Made by a program: the position numbers and the translations under genes | Shown here: piece by piece, positions 1 through 10,489 of the stretch | How positions within the stretch are numbered: position 1 is the first letter of the stretch | Layout of the letters: every line of letters starts with the position of its first letter | Assembly (NCBI RefSeq): GCF_030247195.1 | Contig: NC_080671.1 | Coordinates: 67,951,412 to 68,015,411 of the forward strand | DNA from: Topomyia yanbarensis | Taxonomy: Eukaryota > Arthropoda > Insecta > Diptera > Culicidae | Length of the DNA: 64,000 nt | Direction: 5' to 3' | The notes under the pieces: model-generated | Database searches by the model: none | Told to the model about the DNA's origin: nothing | The model's input: only the letters and a program-made list of their open reading frames with translations

Positions 1-1434
1 GGATCACTATGGCTCTCTTTGCTCGCAATAAAGATGGCAATAAAGAAGCCAGTTTTAACAGGTAGGAAAGACAAGCACCGTCGAACTATATTTACCTGTA
101 GTTTTGATTTCTCTGTTCTTTCCTTCTCTCTACACGCTTGATTCCAATCGCTCATCGAAGAGTTACAGGAGAGCATTTGGATAAATCGAATTGATTATCG
201 CATATTCAGATCAATGTTGTTTTTGCGAATTGGAATCAAAACTTCAATAATAATTGTTTTATTTTCTTTTACATATCGCTGTGAGAATAAGTGGGATCAT
301 TTTATTCCTTGATAGAAATCAATAACAAACAATAACACATCAAAGAAAGTGAATAGAGATCATAGATCGTAAAATGCACTATTTTATAAATTTTCTTATT
401 TTCACTCCCAGTTCACAAATTGAATCAGAATGTTAACTGCTTACAAAGTAACTCCATAAATACCCTAAGCAAAGATTAAATAAAAGATTTTAAATATACG
501 CATTTTTTCTATATGAATAAACTCACATAAAACATCCAAATAAAAATATTTTAAAATTGATTGCGAACGCAACGGCGATGTTCGTAAAAATATATTACTA
601 GGATGCTTAAAACTTTCATTTCTGTTTATTTATAAAATAGTAGAAATTTTGTTAGCAAATAAAATCGTTCCAATCTGCATTGATGTATTACAGAAATATG
701 CAATCAACAATATGAAATATAACACTTGTGATCATTCTGTCAAAGTTTAATTTTTTTTACCTTTGTTTACTTTTTATTTGAGCTTCGCTGAAAAAACGTG
801 TACAACTCTAATTCGCAGAGTGTGATCTAACCTTTATTTATAATTGATATTTATTCCAAACTTGTGAAAATTAGCTTGAAACGAATATAAATATTCTCCC
901 CCAGTGTCGACAGGTATCGTGTTCAATTAGAATGATATTCACAGTTCATTTTGAATTCAAATTGAAATATTTCAACCAATTTTTTCATCAAAGTTTAAAA
1001 TAACTATCATGGCACCAGTCACAAACGATGGTTCAACCACTTCAAACTTATTTTCTTTTATGCATTAAATATGATGTCACTACAAAATGCTGTACATCAT
1101 CGGCCAACTATAAAATATCCACCAAGTTAAAGTTCTAAGTTCAGAAACATATCAGTTTTGACAGAATTGTTCTCACACGCTATGTAACGAGACATATGAC
1201 GAAGAAAAACTATTTTACTGCAAGAAAATATCGGAATGAAAAGCATTTCTCCATATTGTCTAATTGCCTCATTTTCTTTAACATGAATTTGTTGTTTTTT
1301 AACATTGTCGTGTATCGCAGATCAGAACGCAGCCATATAATGACAGCATCGTTGGGTTAAAGCTTACCAAATAGTTTAGGCCGGTTTAAGAGTTAGTCCG
1401 GTTTGAAAATAGTTAGTACGCGTTTGAGCTTACG
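1..1434. other. AT-rich non-coding left edge
   Basis: I see no supportable gene or mobile-element terminus here. Bases 1-62 form a short open stretch ending in AG followed by a GTAGGA splice-donor-like sequence, but two frames are open, the stretch is cut by the window edge and there is no second exon to pair it with, so I do not call it. The remainder is A/T-rich with stops in all frames. Confidence 0.5.
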
Positions 1435-3072
1435 GCTACTAGAGGTTCTGCGAATGCGATTCATAAATGGGCAGTTTTGAGTAAAATTGTTGTAAATAAA
1501 CGGTTTTCGTAATTTTTTCAGTCTGATTTTTTTAAATATTCTTTTTTTTTATTTTTCTGTGGACCTTGGACAATAAATCCCACTTAAAAGTTTTTTCCAA
1601 TAAGTGCTTATATTAATAATAGAATCTCTTAACCCTCTAGTTCCCAACGCCGCCTCTAGGCGGTCTCATTAAAAATCTAAATAAACCATATATGGCATGA
1701 TTGAAGGGGTATTTTGGCCCTTTCTGTTTTTGGCGATAGTAATAACTCGATTTCATCAATGCCATTGTTTGGGTCATCTTTGTTGAATTCTTCACATGAA
1801 GCTACTAATCGTATAATTACTGAAATATTTTCCGAGCATGTTTAAGATTTCCGAGCAAACTTTGACATGCATAAAATGATTCTTGGTAGCCAGTGCTGAT
1901 GGATCTTTGGTAAAGATAAGTTGTATCGAATCAGTGGAGTAAAGTTTGGATAACATAATCTGGTAGCGTAGGTTCGAAATATTTAACTCTAATCAGAACC
2001 ATGATTAAATTAATTGTCCAATGGTTAAGAGCTTGGTAAAGAAAAGTACTGGGAAATGTCTGATCAGAATAAAACAGATCAAATCTCTGTATGCTCTGCT
2101 GTGTTTAGATTAAGTTAACTAAAACATATTCCAATATTTTGATAGAACTGGATTTGTCTTTAACACAGATCAATCAGCATGGGCTACAAAGAACCGTTTC
2201 AGGTATGTCAAAGTTTGCTCGGAAATCTTAAGGTTAATCTGAAAATGGTACAAAAAATTACAACGAGATAAGAAGTTTTCTACACTGCGTTTTCAAAATT
2301 TTCGCTATCAATTAGTAGTACTAGTACTTTATAAGCTTTATTTCTTGAACAAAATCGGCGGGGAAATAAAGTGCTATATCTATTTTTAAAGTTCGTATAT
2401 TTCTCCGTTCAACCTGAAATGACAGTAATGGACGTGCTGAAAAACAGGCGATTTATGTGGAGAATTGCACGAGATGCCTCTAAAAAAGACACCGATAGAA
2501 ATGAATGATTACTATCACCCAAAATAGGAAAAATTAAAATAACTCTTTTAAACCTTTAATGATACCATATTTATTCGATAACATAGGACATGGTTTCAAT
2601 TTCAGTGTTTTGTTATGAGACTTATCATACATTAACATTAATAAACAAATCTAATCAATCGTGAATGTTATACAGGTTTTAACAAGATTGGCGTTATTAC
2701 TTATTCGATAAACCGACCGAATTTTCACAATATTTATTTACGATTTTTTTTGTAAAAAAATAGTACTTTCATATACATGCCTTCGGTTTAATGAAAAAAA
2801 AAAAATTATTGATATTTGATTTGTGCGTGGATTTTTTTCAAAATCGTCTATAAAATATTGTTTTGGCTTTGTTTAAGACGTTCTATCATTGATATACGCA
2901 CTTATTGTAAAAACAAATTTTAAATGGAATTTATTCTCCAGGGTCCACAGAAAAATAAAAAATCTTTAAAAAATAGTTGGACTTTGGACAAATGGCGAAA
3001 ACCGCTTATATACGACAATTTGACTCAAAAATATTAATTTTTCATAAATCGCATGTGCGTATCCCCTAGATG
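1435..3072. repeat. Foldback-type element with ~200-bp inverted arms
   Basis: The left arm (1435-1632) and the right arm (2873-3072) are diverged reverse complements of each other along almost their whole length. Shared blocks include the words for cggttttcg, attttctgtggacc and aataagtgc. The 1.24-kb interior has no coding potential that I recognise. A TTAA followed by CCCTCTAGTTCCC at 1629-1645, with a GC-rich mini-hairpin next to it, resembles one end of a piggyBac-type MITE that landed at the inner edge of the left arm; its other end was not found. The element is probably a non-autonomous foldback or MITE. Confidence 0.55.
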
Positions 3073-3702
3073 ACTCTTTAGAAACATAATTTGTTCTACA
3101 AAAGTGCTTAAAATATGCTTATCTTTCATTATAGGGTTGAGCACCATGACTTTTCGAACATGGATTTTTTTTGGGATAGCCTAATGTCTAAGTCATTTTA
3201 CTGCTTCAAAAAAAATTATTAAACATTAGGTACCTACTTTTTGCCACAATTATATAAGAGGATCCCCTTAATTCCAACCATTGAACTTTGAACAGTTATA
3301 ACTTTGTTCAGAGACATTCTAGCACCATGCTTCCTTCAGCAAAGCTGTTGGGCGAACCTTCAGCTATTCTTTTTTTTATTCAGTTGCATAATGCAGAACC
3401 AACTGCGATCTTCAGTATTGCAAATGCATAAAGGTAGATTTTCCCATACTAACTACTTTAAATAGAAAGACAAAGCATACACCATCACAAGTCGAGGTCA
3501 TCAGTTCAAAAGTGGGTTTTGTTGATAAGAGTCAACATCAGGCAGGAGCTTCCATTTCTTTCAAATTCTTGTGCTTTGAAATATGAAAATTACAAATCTG
3601 TATGACGTTCATATTAATACTGGTTATATATTAGACAATAATTGAAGTATAACTATAGTTTGCTTATAAAGTAACAATAAATAATTAGTCCCTATCGTAC
3701 GC
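3073..3702. other. Non-coding 3' flank of the first OBP gene
   Basis: AT-rich sequence downstream of the minus-strand OBP gene. There is no canonical AATAAA (minus strand) within the first 300 bases after the stop. A TTTATT on the plus strand near 3375 is the nearest candidate poly(A) signal for that gene. Nothing else is seen. Confidence 0.4.
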
Positions 3703-4716
3703 CTAGCACTGCCCGTTGTAGCAAGGCGCCGATCTGGTACGAGGAATTTCGTTGCTTCGGTGACAAACATTGCACGGTGCCGGCATTCCACATGTACTGC
3801 AGGTAGGTGCAGCTGGTGGCGGCGGCGGCGGTGGCGGTGAAGGTGGCGATGGTGCACAACGATTGCACGGAGCTGGAGCACCGCAAATGCTGCACAATGG
3901 AACTGGTTGCTTTAGGAGATCTCTTGCAACACTTTCGATTAGTTTGATGATGGGGAAACTGTTCGGCAGGCACTGTTTGATGGTTTCCGATAGCCGAACT
4001 GGTTCGCTACAGTACTGCCTTCGAATGCTGGCTTCGCAGTAGCGAGTGTTGTCGCAAAGAAGTACCGCATTGCCGTATTGCGTGTAGAGACGATCTAGCA
4101 CGATACCATTGGGGGGATCATAGAAACCCGCCCGAACGGTTGCAGTGAAAAGCAGGTCGGGAAGTTGTTTCGCTTCAAGAATGTTCCCCCGGCAGATGTC
4201 TTCCAGCACGTGGCGAGGGATGTTCTCGATGGCAATGGATTCGGCGATTACTTGATTCAAGGCTAGTTCTCTATACGGGATGAATTGCTTTTCCTCGACA
4301 AGGTTACCGAAATGACGGTAGTAGCACAGGAACGTATGGTATGCTCGTCCGAACTCATCATCCTGTGGAAGGGTTGATACGGTTTTCTGTATACAGTGTT
4401 GGGTACGGTTATTGTGGTAGCTGTCAGATTCGGCCGGTCGGAAGAAATTTTTGATCACACGATCTCTTGCGCCGTTCGCGTTATCCCAGGCGTTCAAGTT
4501 GATCAGTATGCAATGGATCAGTTTGCGAACGCTCGGTTCGTCCGGGTAACCGTTCCGAGAGTAGCGTTCGATGGTTTCGTTCGTAATTCGCAGGTAGGAG
4601 GCACATTCCTGTTGTGCACTTGATAGCGATTTAAGATTAGGTGAAATCCAGTGTTCTGCGTAGGATAGTCCTGGCAGGCCGACGGCCAATAGCAGAACAA
4701 ATGTAACGAACTGCAT
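3703..4716 (-). CDS. Two-domain (atypical) odorant-binding protein with Cys-rich tail, copy 1
   Basis: Single-exon gene of 337 codons. Residues 1-20 are a signal peptide ending LSYA before EHW, so the product is secreted, in olfactory use presumably into sensillum lymph. Residues 30-140 and 145-262 are two OBP-like domains; the first keeps C38, C69, C108, C131 and the YP motif at 57-58, the second C175, C221, C227, C236, C249. This fits the mosquito atypical/two-domain OBP class (PBP_GOBP superfamily), which binds small hydrophobic ligands. The C-terminal part is odd: two copies of CxxCGxPAPCxxC (C275-C287, C306-C318) are separated by a run of Pro, then the tail ends with PCYNGQC. Compared with the paralogue at 21.7 kb it lacks one domain-1 cysteine (position 119). 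The start is supported by the signal peptide and a TATA/TCAGT promoter about 60 nt upstream. The ligand is unknown. Confidence 0.88.
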   Translation of the reverse strand: MQFVTFVLLLAVGLPGLSYAEHWISPNLKSLSSAQQECASYLRITNETIERYSRNGYPDEPSVRKLIHCILINLNAWDNANGARDRVIKNFFRPAESDSYHNNRTQHCIQKTVSTLPQDDEFGRAYHTFLCYYRHFGNLVEEKQFIPYRELALNQVIAESIAIENIPRHVLEDICRGNILEAKQLPDLLFTATVRAGFYDPPNGIVLDRLYTQYGNAVLLCDNTRYCEASIRRQYCSEPVRLSETIKQCLPNSFPIIKLIESVARDLLKQPVPLCSICGAPAPCNRCAPSPPSPPPPPPPPAAPTCSTCGMPAPCNVCHRSNEIPRTRSAPCYNGQC

Positions 4717-4773
4717 TTTAAAGACACCGCACCGGACTATAAGGGATATTAAGATCTACAGATATACAACTCG

Positions 4774-4808
4774 ACTGATCACTGACCGAGTGACTTCTGA
4801 CTTTTATA
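4774..4808 (-). promoter_or_regulatory. Core promoter of OBP copy 1
   Basis: On the minus strand TATAAAAG lies at 4808-4801 and an arthropod initiator TCAGT at 4778-4774, about 32 bases from the first T of the TATA box to the initiator A. This places transcription start near 4776 and gives a 5'UTR of about 60 nt. A second TCAGT at 4785-4781 is an alternative start. Confidence 0.7.
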
Positions 4809-5092
4809 GTGCAAATTGTAAGAAGTCACTAATTTCAAGACGGACTGTGCCGAGTATTGACCTTTTGGGCACGAATCGCACGGACCGGTTAGCTAAGGTG
4901 TTTTTTTAGGTGTACCTGTCATGTAAACAACGCGTGCTGCGAAGTAATCTGTTATGAGAACTCACAGTAGGTGTTTTCTCTTTTCTAAGAACTTGTATAA
5001 CTGAATGCAGTTTTGATGCACTTCCTATGCACTTGTTACATGAATGTTAGTACCGGAGAATAATGCTTTTTTTCTGTTATTTGTACTTTCAG

Positions 5093-7568
5093 ACATTGCC
5101 GCGTGGAATGACGATCGCGCAGAGTTCAAGTTAGGCAATAAGTATGGACATTTGAATCGAATTCTTACTATTCCATTTTAATTAGACAGCAGCACGTCTA
5201 GCATGAATACTAATCAACTGTTCTCTTTTGGCTTCGCCGCAAACATTGCATGACCCATTTTCATTAACACACTCGTTGTCGCTGCTGGATTGGTCTTCAA
5301 CTCTTCCAGTGGGAACAATGTTAAGGGACTGTGAGTACTGTACCGACCGTAGATACTGACTTATCTTGCATGGAAGAGTGACACGTTTCAATACATTTTA
5401 GCCATTACACCCAACATGAGGCGTCGGTGAATGCTGCCCGCAAGGGAGCAGCGGAACGGCTTGCACGGATTAGTGGCAGCTCGGGAGGAATTCCATGTGG
5501 AAGTACGGTTTGCTACAGCAGTTCTGGGTATGCTTTCGATCTATAGTGATGTTTAGAAACATTGTTTTTAACTTAGGTCCCTTTAATAGATTCTCCGACA
5601 ATAGTGATGCTGAGGCAGTTGGCCAAGGAATTGTGGGTTTCACCGGTGGATCAAACAGTGCTAGTAGTTCCAAGTATCAGGCCAGCTCCCACCACGAGGC
5701 GGTGAAAAGTGCGGCAGTTCCAGTTTATCCTGTAACCGGAGGTTCCAAATCTAGTTATGTCAGCGCTTCACAACGGCACAGTGCTTCCAGCACCAGTTCC
5801 GGTCAACCATTGAACTACATCATTGGTTCCGATGGTATTAAAACGAGGTCCAATTTCGGAGCTACTAGCGGAACAACCGTTGTTCAACCCATTGTTGCAT
5901 CTGCATATCCCATTGGTCAAGAGTCTTCCCAGAGCAGTTATTTAGCTGGAAACCGTGACAGCACCTCGGGAGTGTACACAGTACCAGTCGACAGTAGTAA
6001 CGCTTACAGAACTAGATCCAGTTATTCAGCTGCCTCGGAAAGAGAAAGTTCTTCCGTAGCCCAACCGATTGTCCCGGTGTACAGTTCGGGCGAACATGCC
6101 TCCAAATATGTCGCCACTGGAAGACAGGAAAACCGTCAACGCTACTCCCCATCAAACACCTACGTCGTCTACAGCAACCCCATTCCCGTGCGAGTATACA
6201 CACCAGTGAATTCAAATTTTGAAAGCTCAGCCCGTTTTGCAAACTCCGAAGGCACAGTTCACACACCCATCAAAGTATACCCAGTTCGAACATCCGATCA
6301 GTATTCTTCTGCTGAAGATCAACAGTCCATTCAATCCGCTGACCTTCTATCGCAACCTGTCTACGGAAGCTCTTCAGATCGTTCTTCCCAGGCTGCATCC
6401 AACTACCGGTCCTCTTCCAGCTACCGTCCAGTTTACCAACCAGTGTACAATAATCGTGTGTCAGCTTCGGAACGAGCGGAAGAATCTCACAGCCAAACTT
6501 CGGATAGTTTAGCTCCCGTAGTAGCCGCCGTTCCAGTTGTTAGTTCCGCATCCGAACGGCAGGAAGAGCGTCGTTTCGAAGACTACACTCGCAAAGGTAG
6601 CACGTACGTCCCGGTCCCATTAAGCACCGACGTAGCATCATCCCAATACGCCGCGCACGATCATAGACGCATTCAAGCAGGATCCGCCTATATTCCCATA
6701 GTCCCACCTGGAGGTTCTACTTCTTCCTCATCATCAAAGTATTCCGCGCAGGAGCACCGTGAACAGCAAGGATCCTCGTACGTCCCCATAGTTCCAGTTG
6801 GATCAACTTCTTCGACCTCTTCAAAGTACTCATCCCAAGACGAACACCATCAGAAGGCAACCGGTTATCCGTACGTGCCGATAGTCCCAGTTACTGGAAC
6901 AACTTCCTCCATAGCTTCCCAACATTCCGCTCAGGAACGTCGCCAGCAGCAGGCCGCAGGAGGTTTATACTACCCAGTTGGTGCAGCTAGTCAGGGATCC
7001 CGCTATTCGGCCTCTGAATCGGCCAACAGCTATAACCAACAGCGGGTGAAGGGTGGAAACTACGTCCCATATCCGATTGTCAACGATGATTTAGGACAGC
7101 GCTTTGGAGCAGGTGGACTTGGTGGTTTCGGAAACAACAACGACCTAGGCGAACTTATGACCGAGTCGGAGCGATTGGCGAAGTTGCAGTCGAGAAATGC
7201 CTACAGTGGGGCAGTTGCCGGTAGTTCAGCCATCGATACGGAGAACCGCTTCGGAGATGATAGCAGTAGCACCAGCGATATCGGCTTGGGTGGCTTTAAA
7301 CGGACAAAGTCGTGGTCTAGTAGCTCGAAGTGGGCCTCAGGACAGAAGGTAGGTTATGAAACTATGTTGTAGAGGTTATAGTTTGATTTTTCTTTTTTAT
7401 TGGTCCCAACAGTACGGTGAGGACGGTAAGATCAAATCTTACAGCTCGCTATCGACGGCAGAAGGTGAACAGCACAATATCGATGGAAAGAAGACCGGTT
7501 ACAAGGCGGCGACGACTACCCTGGAGGATGACGGAAAGGTCAGCACGTACAGCTTACACACGCCGTAG
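5093..7568 (+). CDS. Ser/Tyr/Val/Pro-repeat secreted-type structural protein (5' exon missing)
   Basis: Four coding exons can be read: 5093-5141, 5402-5527, 5590-7348 and 7413-7568 (stop TAG). All junctions are GT-AG, the phases agree, and the 62- and 64-nt introns are typical of insects. They give at least 696 residues. The first exon begins mid-codon (one base needed upstream), so a 5' exon, presumably with the signal peptide, lies outside what I could find; it may be beyond the OBP gene, which would then sit in an intron on the other strand. The large exon is low-complexity: many Ser-rich SSSKYS-type stretches alternate with hydrophobic YVPIVPV-like blocks, at least five in the last third. 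Charged Gln/Arg/His linkers follow the blocks. The C-terminal exon (YGEDGKIKSYSS... to the end) is non-repetitive. This composition suits cuticle, eggshell or another extracellular matrix, but I recognise no family. Gene-model confidence is higher than functional confidence. Confidence 0.75.
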
Positions 7569-7610
7569 AAGAGTTATAGAATTAGATAGGTGATAAGTAA
7601 TTTCGACTGA

Positions 7611-7616
7611 AATAAA
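7611..7616 (+). other. Poly(A) signal AATAAA of the repeat-protein gene
   Basis: A canonical AATAAA lies 43 nt after the TAG stop at 7566-7568, so the 3'UTR is short. LINE sequence begins only about 100 bp further on. Confidence 0.7.
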
Positions 7617-8787
7617 TTTTTAGAAATCGAATTTAGGATTTAATTTGTCGAAGATGGTAATTTTTATCATAGAGAGGAAGACGAATTCAGTTCGCCTACC
7701 TAAAGAAGAGTTTTAGTATCAGGATTCAGAATGAATGGGCCAAATGGCACGTTCTCTGTTGGGAGTTTGTGCGTGGCGTGTGTTCTCATAATTTCCCCTC
7801 GAACCTCGAAAAAGTAATTGCGTGACTACTGAGCAGTTGCGTATCAGATGATATGAGGCTCAGTAGTAGGGAGCACAAAGATCACATGAATATGACTCAG
7901 CGAACTGAATAATAGTCAAGTGGTAATTGAGTTTGCAGTGGCCGGTTAAAGCCCTGATCAGCATGCCACAGTGTATGAGGTTTCTCGAAATCACTTTGTA
8001 CGGTTTTTCCAAAACTAGCTTGCAGTGCTCGGTTGAAGACCAAGACCGGATGCTTTTCGTTTTTCAACTTGTTGAAATTGGCAAAGTAGGCTCAGGACTA
8101 TCTAAGCCAATTTCGGCGCCTGCTCTGGCCAACTCATCGGCCCATTGATTACCAGTAATACCGGTATGTCCGAGCACCCAATCAAGGTTGATAGTATGAC
8201 CAAAGCTAAGTTTTTCTATTTGAATTCGGCACCCAATCACTAGCTTGGAGCATGATTTATCCGATCTAAGGGCCTTGATTGCAGCCTGAATATCGGAGTA
8301 GAAGTTCATAACTTTTCCGGACAAACTCTGTTGAATGGCCGATTGTACCCCTCATATAATCGTGAAAATTTCTGCTTGGAATAGTCACAGTACAGTATCT
8401 ATCTAGCGAGTAAGATTGTTCCAATCTCATTTCACGACAGTAGACACCAGCACATCCCTTCAACAGAGAACCGTCAGTGTAACAAAACACTTGCGTTTGA
8501 TGACGATTCCTCTCGAGAGGGAATCTTCACATGTAACATTCTGACAGCAAAATTCATGTGAGTGAGTGCGAGCAAGAATTTCTTCGTCCCACGTAACCAT
8601 TTGTGACCACAGTCGTGTATGATTGGTAGCAAGATCAGCATGGTTACTGTTTCAAAGACTAGTAACCTTCAATCTGTATGCACATGATAGTTTTGAGTGT
8701 ATGTGTAGTGGTTTGGTGGGTCTCAACGCTATGAGCGTCATTCTTTGCAGATGGTTTAGCGTTGACTGGACCATTATTACCTTCCCA

Positions 8788-9238
8788 TCCCGATCAGAAG
8801 GGCATAACTGATTTATAACACCTGGAGTTATTTATTTCAAAAATATTTTGAAACAGAACAGTTATAAATCCGGCTGGTTAGTTGTTAAAATAACAAAAAA
8901 TAAAACAAAAACCTGGCTAATCATTACAAAATTGTAACAAAGTCTGATATGATTTTATCAAAGTTAAAACTAAATCAGATATAATTTTTTTCCAAAAGTA
9001 TATAGGTATTCTGTGAGAGAACTGTATCAGATATAATCATCTAATGACAGTGACCTAGTAACAAACGATCAATTCATGAATTGATGGTCTCATAATAGAT
9101 TATGTTATAATATTGATAGTATAGAAAACTGTCCGCAATCCGCTTTCAATATCGTTATCTGAATATAACTCCAGTTGTTATAAATATCAACCATAGTTAT
9201 AACAGTGATATTGTTTTGTTATGCTCTTCTGATCGGGA
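8788..9238. mobile_element. MITE inserted in LINE copy A
   Basis: The ends are inverted repeats: CCCGATCAGAAGGGCATAAC on the left and its near-perfect complement (one mismatch) on the right. The interior is about 410 bp, AT-rich and full of gttataac-type words. The intact LINE at 30.3 kb runs straight through the corresponding point, so it acts as an empty site. Target duplication is short and ambiguous (AT or ATC); the superfamily is not assigned. Confidence 0.75.
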
Positions 9239-9526
9239 TCAGCCACCACACAAGGCATCCATTTGACAGTATTGGATGTCAATTGTCGTATAAATCTATT
9301 AGATGTTAGGTCTTTCCAAAAGTTCATCAGCACTGCCCAAAGACCATGCATGCTTTCTTCACCCTGAACTCAATGACGGATTGAGACAAGGCTTAGCTAG
9401 AGTCATTTTTTGCGGGACATCATGTAGTACCTGGAGATTGTTCAAAAACACAAATCGTGTTTTCGTTTTTGGAGCTAGCGTCAATCCGGCGCTAGCTTAG
9501 CCCTGTTACTAAGTTAGTGTTGGATT

Positions 9527-9547
9527 CTGATGAGACGTAGCCGAAAC
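9527..9547 (+). other. Hammerhead-ribozyme-like core
   Basis: CTGATGA at 9527-9533 is followed nine bases later by GAAAC at 9543-9547, the two conserved boxes of a hammerhead ribozyme. The intervening stem II is nearly complementary (one mismatch). The motif lies in a stretch (about 9376-9640) that does not match the surrounding LINE, so it may mark a fragment of a Penelope-like or SINE-type element. No convincing stems I and III were drawn. Confidence 0.3.
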
Positions 9548-10389
9548 GCAAATTCCATAACTAATGCACCATAGATATTTGTCCAACATGAAAACACCAT
9601 TGCTCAACAACTCACAAGGCTTGCTACATCAAAAAGTGTATTAAGGCAAATACCGTTGATCATTATATGATGATCATCGGCGAAACTATACGTTGAAAAC
9701 CTGATCTCATTAAGATTTCTCAATAAGCCTTCGGCGACAACGTCGTTTTCTTATCTCTATTTGTCTTGACGATGAGCACGGATGTCGGATGCTAAGCATT
9801 GCGTGTATCCAGTTTGTGATATATGAAGGTACTCGATGACCTCGTGCTGCTTTCAAAACGGATTCGAAAGACACGTTGTCAAAAGCACCATCGATTTCAA
9901 GAACAAACACGTGAACTTTATTGATTTAGCGAAAAAAATTTCAATGTTATAGACAATATTGCGTAACAGGGTGGTAGTGGACTTCACACGCTGATATGCA
10001 TGTTGCATTGCACGCAGCAGGTTTTCGTCCAAGCTAATACCCCAAATAAAGTGGTCGAATAAACCTTCTACTGATTTGAGAAGGGAGAAGGTAGACTGGT
10101 TGGCCTAAGCTCTATGTCTCCTCATAGGTATCGCAGCCATCAATTATTTCCTGATAAGCTAATGAAATGTATTTTGTTAGAAGACTACAAGTAAGAAGTT
10201 TTTTTTTTGTTTAAAATATGCTCGAAGTGTTCATATTCTCTTTGAACTAGACTTGTAATGATTCCATCTTGTCCTGAAGACTATAAGCAAAATATTCCAA
10301 CGCCCGTTTGATCGATCTGGTTGTCATAATTCTACGAGCAGAAGCCAAAGCATCAGAACCACCTGAAAGAGACAGTCGTCGGCGAGGGT

Positions 10390-10476
10390 TCCGTACAGTC
10401 TGGAAAGAGTAGCCAGCTTAGCTTAGGTTAACTTAAGTAGACTGCCCGTAGGGCTCCGTACAGTCTGGAAAGAGTA
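10390..10476 (+). repeat. 22-bp direct repeat, 65-bp spacing
   Basis: The same 22 bases (tccgtacagtctggaaagag + ta) occur at 10390-10411 and 10455-10476. They lie between the end of a LINE segment and the start of the DD37E transposon. They may be a local duplication made at insertion or part of a small element. Confidence 0.7.
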
Positions 10477-10489
10477 TGTCACAAAGTCA

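Noticed and set aside
1..62. Possible exon ending at a GTAGGA donor
   Set aside because: Two frames are open, it is cut by the window edge and no partner exon was found.
5182..5391. Minus-strand 69-codon frame ending with a CNVC motif, reminiscent of the OBP tail
   Set aside because: Only the CNVC word is shared, and it lies in the intron between two well-supported exons of the plus-strand gene; the similarity is too short.
6012..6266. Minus-strand open frame inside the repeat-protein exon
   Set aside because: Shadow of a low-complexity coding exon.
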